A DNA stretch of 8,766 nt, taken from Actinomycetota bacterium. Lineage in GTDB: Bacteria; Actinomycetota; Acidimicrobiia; Acidimicrobiales; Microtrichaceae. The DNA lies in assembly GCA_009700815.1 (NCBI GenBank), contig WLLG01000067.1, positions 1-8,766 on the forward strand, in the 5' to 3' direction. Of the stretch, positions 1-4,881 are shown in pieces. The notes under the pieces are model-generated. The model did no database searches. It was not told where the DNA came from and saw nothing but the letters and a program-made list of their open reading frames with translations. The translations under genes and the position numbers were made by a program. Within the stretch, counting starts at the first letter, position 1. Every line of letters begins with the position of its first letter.

Positions 1-431
1 CTGATCAGCCCATCCCGAAGCGCTTCTGCGACTTTGGGGAAATGCATCCGAAGCTTGTTTGCTGTTCTGACACGGCTCTTCGCACCCAGGTTTGATGTAG
101 CTGATTCTCTAGCGAGCCAAGCGCCAGTGCGCATGCCGTGTTCAGAATCAGTAAACCCACGGGAATCCAACTCGGCAAGAACCTGAACAGACGCAGCATC
201 AAGAAACCTACGAGTGCGTTCAATCTGACTCACAGCCAAACACAACTCATCACCCGAGAACACCGAAGTGTCCCACTGGGCCAGATCAGCGAGCGCAATG
301 CTGGCACTATCTAGTTCAGCAAAGAACCCCGGCTCGAGCAGGTCAGTCCTAGCGGCCACGCGATCGCGGAAGTCATCAAGCACAGCTAGTGCTGCGCCTG
401 TTTCATTCCGAGAAGTCGCTTGACCGAACAT
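1..431 (-). CDS. DUF222 / 13E12-type HNH endonuclease family protein, N-terminal part (cut by window edge)
   Basis: An open frame runs from ATG at 431 down to base 1 without a stop, giving 143 codons plus two bases, so the C-terminal part lies outside the window. The residues resemble the DUF222 domain found in front of HNH nuclease domains in actinobacterial 13E12-repeat proteins. Residues 69-92 read as an alpha-helix with paired arginines (QIERTRRFLDAA, then VLAELDSRG). Then come a GMRTGAWLARES segment (99-110), matching the family pattern of a His/Gly turn followed by 'T.AWL.E', and a basic helix KSRVRTANKLR (119-129), followed by FPKVAEALRDG. The HNH motif itself would be downstream and is not visible, so nuclease activity is inferred from the family only. 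The ATG is favoured because a TANNNT box sits 7 nt before it; a GTG 30 nt upstream is in frame but less likely. Members are often multicopy and may be linked to mobile DNA. Cellular role is unknown. Confidence 0.72.
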   Translation of the reverse strand, partial: MFGQATSRNETGAALAVLDDFRDRVAARTDLLEPGFFAELDSASIALADLAQWDTSVFSGDELCLAVSQIERTRRFLDAASVQVLAELDSRGFTDSEHGMRTGAWLARESATSNLGAKSRVRTANKLRMHFPKVAEALRDGLI

Positions 432-438
432 GTGTACG

Positions 439-444
439 ACTCTA
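439..444 (-). promoter_or_regulatory. Candidate -10 box (TAGAGT) for the DUF222 gene
   Basis: TAGAGT fits TANNNT and ends 7 nt before the ATG at 431. This places the expected transcription start on or next to the first base of the start codon, so the mRNA would be leaderless. There is no Shine-Dalgarno sequence in the gap. No convincing -35 box is seen at 16-18 bp. Confidence 0.5.
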
Positions 445-492
445 AATCTGGGGTGTGACACTAACGCCAAAGAGTTAAAAATCAGCCGATCT

Positions 493-506
493 GTCCTGCT
501 TAGGAC
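493..506. promoter_or_regulatory. Short inverted repeat in divergent promoter region (possible operator)
   Basis: GTCCT-GCTT-AGGAC is a perfect 5-bp inverted repeat with a 4-nt centre. It lies between the divergent DUF222 and FAD-oxidoreductase genes, about 53-66 bp upstream of the oxidoreductase start. It could be a regulator site or a chance hairpin; its short length keeps confidence low. The rest of 432-558 shows only the two candidate -10 boxes. Confidence 0.25.
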
Positions 507-546
507 CGGCCAACGGGTCAATCCCCCGCAAAACAAAAGTGGGCAA

Positions 547-552
547 TAGGGT
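547..552 (+). promoter_or_regulatory. Candidate -10 box (TAGGGT) for the FAD oxidoreductase gene
   Basis: TAGGGT fits TANNNT and ends 6 nt before the ATG at 559, so transcription would begin at or beside the start codon and the mRNA would be leaderless. The intervening TTAGGT is not a usable ribosome binding site at this distance. The same hexamer occurs at the same kind of position before otsA (4871-4876). No good -35 box was found. Confidence 0.55.
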
Positions 553-558
553 TTAGGT

Positions 559-2040
559 ATGGCCAAGATTGCAGTGCTCGGAGCAGGGGTTGCTGGCCTA
601 GGCGTTGCGCTCGCTGCGGGACGGGCCGGCCACGAGGTAGTCCTGATCGAGCGTGACGACACTCCCCTGGCAGTCAGTGCAGCGGAGGCATTCGACTGGG
701 ACCGTCAGGGTGCACCGCAGGTTCGGCACTCACATGCGTTCCTGGCTCGGCTCCGCAACCTACTGAGGGACCGCTACCCGGATCTGCTCGAGGCCCTGTA
801 CGCAGCTGGTGCGACGCCAATGGACTTCATCTCAATGTTGCCCGAAGGAATGGATCGAACACCTTTGCCGGGGGACGAGGATTTAGTAGCGATTGCTTGC
901 CGACGCACCACCTTTGAGTGGGTCCTACGAAAAACAATCCTGAACGAACCCTCGGTGAGACTTGTGCATGGCATGGGAGTGACCGGGTTGCAAACCAATC
1001 CAGCCTCTGACAGGACTGCAGTTGCGCAGGTAACTGGGCTCAGACTCGAAGACGGCACCGTGGTGCAGGCTGATATCACGGTGATTGCGGGCGGTCGCCG
1101 TCACGACCTGCCGGGGCTCTTATCAGCTAGCGGGGTGGTGATTAGAGAGACGATCGAAGACACGGGGATTGTGTACTTCTCTCGGTTCTTTCGACTTCGC
1201 GAGGGAGCAGAGTTCCCTGCTCAAACTGGGCCGATTGGCGGGGACTTGGGTTACCTCAAATTTGGCGTGTTCCCTGGGGACAATCGCAGTTTCTCAATCA
1301 CTCTTGCTGCGGGGGTTACTGATCGTGAGTTGCGCCGACAACTGACTGATCCCGACCAATTCATCACCATTGCAGCGCAGATCCCTGCTACAGCAGCACA
1401 CGTCGAAGTTGATCGCTCACAGCCAATCACTGGGGTGAACGTCATGGCTGGGCTGTTGAATCGTCGCAGAGGATTCCTAGATGAGAGCGGCGAGCCACTG
1501 GTTCTGGGCTTGCATGCAGTTGGGGATGCTCATACCTGCACCAACCCGCTGTACGGCAGAGGATGCAGCCTGGCACTCGTGCAGGCTGAACTTTTTGCCG
1601 ATTCACTCAAGGAACATGGCCTCAAGCATCGGGATCGCGCTGTGGCATTCGAAGGGGCAACCCGAGATGAGATCACTCCGTGGTACAGGGCGTCGGTTGC
1701 ACAAGACCGGCTCAATGCAGACTCAACGACAGTTCAGAACGGCCCTGCGGACGCAGCAACCAGCACTGCGGACGCAGCAACCAGCACTGCAGACGCAGCA
1801 ACCAGCACTTCGGGCGCACGCGAGTTCATGCGGGATGGGCTTCTTCCTGCCATGCGAACTGACCCTGTAGTGGTGCGCGCATTCTTGCGCATGTTCAATT
1901 TGCTTGAGGCCCCAAACTCGCTAATGACAAACAGTGACGTTGTCGCTCGCGTGCTGACTGTTTTCAACGATCGTGAAAATCGTCCGGCTGAAGTGAGCAT
2001 GGGTCCAGATCGGGCGTCGCTGCTCGAGGCGATCAGCTAG
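559..2040 (+). CDS. FAD-dependent oxidoreductase, PHBH-fold (geranylgeranyl reductase / flavin monooxygenase-like)
   Basis: This 493-residue protein begins with a Rossmann FAD-binding motif, GAGVAG at residues 8-13 (G8, G10, G13), followed by the ribose-binding acidic residue E31 at the end of the second strand (VLIERDD). A second flavin motif, VGDAHTCTNPLYGRG, starts at residue 321 and matches the GD motif of group A flavoprotein monooxygenases and related reductases or halogenases. AGGRRHDLPG near residue 177 occupies the place of the usual DASGRRS segment. No membrane segment or signal peptide is seen, so it should be cytosolic. The substrate cannot be read from the sequence. Residues 397-417 are three copies of ADAATST, probably a flexible linker before a C-terminal helical tail. 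The ATG start is supported by the upstream -10 box and directly precedes the first beta strand. It is transcribed alone and converges on the small-protein/cysO unit with a 24-bp gap. It could also be a hydroxylase; the flavoprotein call is firm, the reaction is not. Confidence 0.85.
   Translation: MAKIAVLGAGVAGLGVALAAGRAGHEVVLIERDDTPLAVSAAEAFDWDRQGAPQVRHSHAFLARLRNLLRDRYPDLLEALYAAGATPMDFISMLPEGMDRTPLPGDEDLVAIACRRTTFEWVLRKTILNEPSVRLVHGMGVTGLQTNPASDRTAVAQVTGLRLEDGTVVQADITVIAGGRRHDLPGLLSASGVVIRETIEDTGIVYFSRFFRLREGAEFPAQTGPIGGDLGYLKFGVFPGDNRSFSITLAAGVTDRELRRQLTDPDQFITIAAQIPATAAHVEVDRSQPITGVNVMAGLLNRRRGFLDESGEPLVLGLHAVGDAHTCTNPLYGRGCSLALVQAELFADSLKEHGLKHRDRAVAFEGATRDEITPWYRASVAQDRLNADSTTVQNGPADAATSTADAATSTADAATSTSGAREFMRDGLLPAMRTDPVVVRAFLRMFNLLEAPNSLMTNSDVVARVLTVFNDRENRPAEVSMGPDRASLLEAIS
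1747..1809 (+). repeat. In-frame 21-bp tandem repeat, 3 copies, in the FAD oxidoreductase gene
   Basis: Three adjoining 21-bp units start at 1747, 1768 and 1789. They are identical except for one G-to-A change at 1791, which is synonymous (Ala). Each encodes ADAATST. Near-identity suggests a recent expansion or active length variation. Because the period is a multiple of three, copy-number change would lengthen or shorten the linker without a frameshift. Confidence 0.95.
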
Positions 2041-2068
2041 ACCCGGCTAGTTAGTGGAGCGGGCCTAG
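2037..2068. terminator. Candidate bidirectional hairpin between convergent genes
   Basis: CTAGACCCG (2037-2045) can pair with CGGGCCTAG (2060-2068) to give a 9-bp stem with one A-C mismatch and a 14-nt loop. It spans the TAG stop of the FAD oxidoreductase (2038-2040) and the TAG stop of the facing small gene (2065-2067). It lacks a clear T-run on either side, so it may be only a weak or factor-assisted terminator. Confidence 0.4.
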
Positions 2069-2370
2069 TTGTTATCAGCCGGATCGCGAATCACGACCAG
2101 GCTCGCTGCAGGATTGTCCGGATCGAGGAATACCTCGATTGGTCGCTTGATCTCGTCATCCGTGCTCTGCTGCTCGATGACGCTGCGAGTGTCCTTCGGG
2201 GACTCAAGAATCTCTCGAAGCCCGATCATGCCGGCGGCAAGCATCGAGGCCGCTCCGGATTTTCGGTACTTGTGCGGAACGTGCCCGCGATGAATTGGCA
2301 CAGATTCAGGTTCACTGTCAGCGCTTGATTCCGCTGCAGAAGACCCAAAAAAACTGGCTGGGTCAGCCAC
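2065..2370 (-). CDS. Small conserved-looking protein of unknown function, coupled to cysO
   Basis: I do not recognise a named family. With a GTG start at 2370 the product is 101 residues. The first 20 or so are low-complexity (Ser, Ala, Glu, Asp) and look disordered. A basic, structured-looking core follows (HRGHVPHKYRKSG, then a small-residue/hydrophobic stretch SMLAAGMIGLREILESP). The C-terminal part holds short strands (IEVFLDPD, ASLVVIRDP). No signal peptide or membrane segment is evident; the AAGMIGL stretch is too short to span a membrane. The GTG overlaps the cysO stop by 8 bp (GTGGCTGA), a typical translational-coupling arrangement with little need for its own ribosome site. An ATG at 2406 is in frame but would overlap cysO by 44 bp and has no Shine-Dalgarno sequence. 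Coupling suggests a job tied to the sulfur carrier, but that is inference only. Confidence 0.65.
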   Translation of the reverse strand: MADPASFFGSSAAESSADSEPESVPIHRGHVPHKYRKSGAASMLAAGMIGLREILESPKDTRSVIEQQSTDDEIKRPIEVFLDPDNPAASLVVIRDPADNN

Positions 2371-2638
2371 CGGCCACTGCGGGAATAATGGCAATGGTCT
2401 CTCCATCAGGCACTGGGGTGTTCACCCCGTCTAGGTAGCGGACGTCATCGTCGGCCACAAACACGTTCACGAAGCGACGCAGGCCGCCCTCGTCATCAAA
2501 GAGCCGCTCTTTAAATCCCGGATGAGCAGCCTCTAGCGACTGCAGGGCCTCACCCACTGTGGCTCCCTCTACCTGCACCTCGGAATTTCCACCGGTCAGG
2601 GTGCGAAGCGTGGTGGGAATACGAATGCTGACAGTCAT
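2363..2638 (-). CDS. cysO: CysO-like ThiS/MoaD-family sulfur-carrier protein
   Basis: The 91-residue product closely resembles mycobacterial CysO in length and in several stretches: IPTTLRTLTGG at 7-17, LRRFVNVFVADDDVRYLDG at 53-71 and the end AIIPAVAGG. It is a beta-grasp (ubiquitin-like) protein ending in Gly-Gly, the residues that carry a thiocarboxylate. In Mycobacterium tuberculosis, CysO-COSH donates sulfur to O-phosphoserine through CysM, and the Mec+ protease releases cysteine. Neither cysM nor mec is present in this window, so the sulfur acceptor here is unknown; a molybdopterin or other ThiS/MoaD role is possible but the CysO-like segments argue against it. The ATG at 2638 is preceded by AGGAGA (2645-2650 on the minus strand), a good Shine-Dalgarno site with a 6-nt gap. 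This makes cysO, with gpgS, one of two clearly leadered genes here. The coupled unknown gene follows. Confidence 0.88.
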   Translation of the reverse strand: MTVSIRIPTTLRTLTGGNSEVQVEGATVGEALQSLEAAHPGFKERLFDDEGGLRRFVNVFVADDDVRYLDGVNTPVPDGETIAIIPAVAGG

Positions 2639-2795
2639 GGGAGTTCTCCTGAGGTGTGCTGACTCACTGCGTATTGGGTGCAGCAGAATCAGCCACTAGC
2701 TTGGTGTGCGTATACATCGTAGCTAATCAGTTGTAGGAGTGGGTTCGCGTCTGCTGAAGCCAAGAACGGCGTTGCACCCGCTACCGTGGAGAAGC

Positions 2796-2803
2796 TGACG
2801 TCA
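2796..2803. promoter_or_regulatory. 8-bp palindrome in the cysO-gpgS divergent region
   Basis: TGACGTCA is a perfect 8-bp palindrome about 50 bp upstream of the gpgS start. The 2639-2853 region must hold promoters for both cysO and gpgS. I see TANNNT candidates (TACGAT on the minus strand at 2716-2721 and TACCGT on the plus strand at 2782-2787) but no matching -35 boxes. A regulator-site role is speculative. Confidence 0.2.
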
Positions 2804-2810
2804 GATCCCT

Positions 2811-2830
2811 GAGGCCATCTAAGGCCATCT
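2811..2830 (+). repeat. 10-bp direct repeat, 2 copies, upstream of gpgS
   Basis: GAGGCCATCT is followed at once by AAGGCCATCT, giving nine identical bases repeated with a 10-bp period, about one helical turn. It ends 8 bp before the gpgS Shine-Dalgarno site. It may be a duplication or a tandem regulator half-site. Confidence 0.5.
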
Positions 2831-2838
2831 GCCTGCCG

Positions 2839-2844
2839 AGGAGG
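2839..2844 (+). promoter_or_regulatory. Shine-Dalgarno site deciding the TTG start of gpgS
   Basis: AGGAGG lies 9 nt before the TTG at 2854. There is no ATG nearby in this frame, so this site is the main reason to accept the TTG start. A GTG at 2846 is in another frame and too close to the site. Confidence 0.75.
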
Positions 2845-2853
2845 TGTGAGGAC

Positions 2854-3786
2854 TTGCCTGAAGACCGCAAACCCCCTGCCCAAATTCGTCAGTTTGACCA
2901 CCGTGAATTTGGCGTTCCAAGACTGCTGGAACACAAAGAATCAACGCTGGTGTCTGTCTGCCTTCCAGCGCGGAACGAAGGCCTCACTGTCGGTCCAATC
3001 GTGGCTACTCTGCGAACCGAATTGCTCCTGACCGGAGTAGTTGACGAGATCCTAGTGATCGACGATCACTCCACCGATAACACCGCAGCGGTTGCTCGCG
3101 AGGCAGGTGCTCGTGTGGTTTCCGCGGCCGATATTCTGCCCGAGTACGGCGGCGGATTTGGTAAAGGCGAAGTCCTGTGGAAGTCGCTCTATGTTGCCGA
3201 GGGCGACGTGATTGTCTGGTGCGACGCCGATATTTCTCAATTTGGTTCACGATTCGTCTCTGGCATTCTTGGGCCACTTCTTTGCGAATCTGACGTAGAC
3301 CTAGCAAAAGGTTTTTATCGAAGGCCGGAGCGAGACCGAGAAGGCGGAGGGCGAGTCACAGAACTGGTTGCCCGCCCGCTGCTATCACTTTTCTGCCCTG
3401 AGCTTGCGGAACTGCATCAGCCACTGTCTGGCGAATATGGGGGCAAGCGAGAGGTACTCGAACAGCTCCCATTTGTTCAGGGCTACGGAGTTGAGGTGGG
3501 CCTGCTGATTGACCTAGCCAAACAGTTCGGTTTGGGCGGGCTGGTTCAGGTTGATCTTGACGTGCGCCATCATAGAAACCGCAGCTTGGCTGAACTAGGG
3601 CCGCAAGCAATGGCGATTGCGCAAACGATCATGCGGCATGTTGACTGGGATTTGGCTCCCGTGGCCTCGGAGTTAATTCGACCAGGGTTGCCACCGGTCA
3701 CGGTGGATGTGAGCGAGCGTCCGCCCATGGTTGAGGTCAGCTCGTACCTAGGTCGGGCATTGCAACTCGCTACCCTGCAGCCCTGA
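2854..3786 (+). CDS. gpgS: Glucosyl-3-phosphoglycerate synthase (GT81)
   Basis: The 310-residue GT-A glycosyltransferase would transfer glucose from NDP-glucose to 3-phosphoglycerate. This is the first step of glucosylglycerate synthesis and, in mycobacteria, of methylglucose lipopolysaccharides. Visible features, in order, are the nucleotide-binding start VSVCLPARNEG (33-43), the acidic strand end EILVIDDHSTDNT (65-77), GKGEVLW (103-109), the metal-binding DxD motif as CDADIS (D124, D126), VTELVARPLL (168-177) and LSGEYGGKRE (191-200). GYGVEVGLLID (210-220) and the HHRNRSLAELG segment (239-249) follow; the latter's His corresponds to the metal-binding His of the mycobacterial enzyme. Length is slightly under the mycobacterial enzyme's roughly 324 residues. 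It starts at TTG with a strong Shine-Dalgarno site. It is divergent from cysO and converges on glycerate kinase across a 31-bp repeat. A partner phosphatase is not adjacent. A mannosyl-3-phosphoglycerate synthase is unlikely given the GT81 motifs. Confidence 0.93.
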   Translation: MPEDRKPPAQIRQFDHREFGVPRLLEHKESTLVSVCLPARNEGLTVGPIVATLRTELLLTGVVDEILVIDDHSTDNTAAVAREAGARVVSAADILPEYGGGFGKGEVLWKSLYVAEGDVIVWCDADISQFGSRFVSGILGPLLCESDVDLAKGFYRRPERDREGGGRVTELVARPLLSLFCPELAELHQPLSGEYGGKREVLEQLPFVQGYGVEVGLLIDLAKQFGLGGLVQVDLDVRHHRNRSLAELGPQAMAIAQTIMRHVDWDLAPVASELIRPGLPPVTVDVSERPPMVEVSSYLGRALQLATLQP

Positions 3787-3811
3787 GCCCTGAGCCCTGA
3801 GCCCTGAGCCC
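3781..3811. repeat. 7-bp tandem repeat (CCCTGAG, 4 copies plus CCC) between gpgS and glycerate kinase
   Basis: Four perfect CCCTGAG units (3781-3808) plus CCC fill nearly the whole gap between the two facing genes. The gpgS stop codon TGA (3784-3786) is inside the first unit. Because the period is 7, the TGA triplets at 3784, 3791, 3798 and 3805 fall in all three plus-strand frames. No inverted repeat is formed, so this is not a hairpin terminator. Confidence 0.95.
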
Positions 3812-3817
3812 AGCCCG

Positions 3818-4810
3818 TCAGCTGCGAGCGGTTTCTACTGCCAGTGCCGCTGCCTCTTGAAGACATGCCAAGGTGTCACCCATCGCCCGTTCGCGGCCGA
3901 ACTGTTCAACTAGTGAAACCGTCGGAACCAGTGTTTGCGCCGCGTCAAATGCTTCGCCCACTACTGCGACTACTGGGACATCTAACTGATTGGCAAGATC
4001 GGTCACGCCGCCTACAACCTTTCCTTCGAATGACTCTGCGTCCAAGAATCCCTCGCCGGTGATCACAAGGTCGGCAGACTCAATCAGTTCATCAAGACCC
4101 AAGTAATCGGAAACAAGGTCAAAGCCAGAGAGCAGCGAGGCACCGAGGCAGGCCAACCCGCCCGCAAGACCTCCGGCCGCGCCGCCGCCTACCAAGTCAC
4201 CAACCTGCACGCCGTAGTCATTTTCATAGACCTGCAGTAAGCGTTCGAGTCTGCGTTCCAAGAGCTTCACTTGACTAGGGGTTGCACCCTTTTGCGGCCC
4301 AAAGATCTGCGCTGCCTGAACAAAGCGAACACCAACATCGCAGGCCACGTTGAGTTCAACTCCACGCAGTCGATGCAGCGGTTCAAGGGCACGCAAAGCA
4401 CCCAAGCCACCATCTGTGGTTGCTGATCCGCCAAGGCCAACCACAATCTTTTTGGCACCGGCCTCGAGGGCAGCAGAGAGCAGTTCACCGGTTCCAAATG
4501 TGGAGGCTGCGACGGCATCGTTGTGTTCGGCCCCGCCAACGAGGCCAAGACCCGAGGCGAGCGCCATCTCGATCACTGCACTTCGCCCAACGAATCGCCA
4601 AGCCGCCTCGACTGGGTCCCCTAAGGGACCCGTGACTGTGGTGATTCGGTTAGCGCCACCAAGCACCTCGAGGAGTCCCTCGCCACCGTCGGCGAGCGGG
4701 CAGGCAATTGCTTCGTGTCCGAGCGCCTGAAGCCCTGCTGTCAGTGCAGCTACAGCCTGAGGTGCTGAGGCAGTCCCCCTGAACTTGTCTGGCGCCACTA
4801 GGACTCGCAC
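3818..4810 (-). CDS. glxK: Glycerate kinase (GlxK/GarK family)
   Basis: The 330-residue protein belongs to the bacterial glycerate kinase family, which phosphorylates D-glycerate with ATP, usually to 2-phosphoglycerate. Motifs are APDKFRGT (6-13), PLADGGEG (38-45), a TFGTGEL segment (104-110), GLGGSATTDGG (125-135), IFGPQKGA (169-176), GGGAAGGLAGG (208-218) and ITGEGFLD (250-257). It is shorter than the usual roughly 370-380 residues. The usual NPL(L/T)GP...GAA segment just before FGPQKGA is replaced by GVRFVQAAQ (160-168). The start is GTG at 4810: an in-frame TGA lies two codons upstream, so no longer product is possible. An AAGGAG exists but 16 nt away, too far, while a TANNNT box sits 7 nt upstream, favouring a leaderless mRNA. 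Next to gpgS it could recycle glycerate released from glucosylglycerate; it could equally serve general glycolate/glycerate use. Confidence 0.92.
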   Translation of the reverse strand: MRVLVAPDKFRGTASAPQAVAALTAGLQALGHEAIACPLADGGEGLLEVLGGANRITTVTGPLGDPVEAAWRFVGRSAVIEMALASGLGLVGGAEHNDAVAASTFGTGELLSAALEAGAKKIVVGLGGSATTDGGLGALRALEPLHRLRGVELNVACDVGVRFVQAAQIFGPQKGATPSQVKLLERRLERLLQVYENDYGVQVGDLVGGGAAGGLAGGLACLGASLLSGFDLVSDYLGLDELIESADLVITGEGFLDAESFEGKVVGGVTDLANQLDVPVVAVVGEAFDAAQTLVPTVSLVEQFGRERAMGDTLACLQEAAALAVETARS

Positions 4811-4817
4811 GAGTCAA

Positions 4818-4823
4818 AGCTTA
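4818..4823 (-). promoter_or_regulatory. Candidate -10 box (TAAGCT) for glycerate kinase
   Basis: TAAGCT fits TANNNT and ends 7 nt before the GTG start at 4810, consistent with a leaderless transcript. It lies in the 71-bp divergent region shared with otsA. No convincing -35 box is seen. Confidence 0.45.
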
Positions 4824-4870
4824 GAACTCCTTGGTCTGGACACCTGCGCCAGACCCATCGTTTGCCGATC

Positions 4871-4876
4871 TAGGGT
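4871..4876 (+). promoter_or_regulatory. Candidate -10 box (TAGGGT) for otsA
   Basis: TAGGGT ends 5 nt before the GTG at 4882 and 8 nt before the ATG at 4885, so transcription would start at or within the first codons. The same bases (AGGGTGA, 4872-4878) could instead act as a weak Shine-Dalgarno site for the ATG at 4885. The two readings are mutually exclusive. Confidence 0.45.
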
Positions 4877-4881
4877 GAGCG

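Noticed and set aside
5..223. Minus-strand 72-residue frame with a hydrophobic start
   Set aside because: It overlaps, in another frame, the DUF222-like coding frame that runs open through 1-431 and has recognisable family residues.
1747..1809. Possible CRISPR-like array
   Set aside because: The units are directly adjoining with no spacers and lie in frame inside a gene.
559..2040. Tryptophan-halogenase-type assignment for the flavoprotein
   Set aside because: The Rossmann and GD motifs are shared by many PHBH-fold families and no halogenase-specific motif was seen.
2782..2787. TACCGT as a gpgS -10 box
   Set aside because: No -35 box at 16-18 bp and no way to distinguish it from chance; gpgS clearly has a leader, so the -10 box could lie anywhere in the 215-bp region.
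2689..2934. Minus-strand 81-residue frame between cysO and gpgS
   Set aside because: It overlaps the gpgS start, has no ribosome site or recognisable motif, and covers the expected divergent promoter region.
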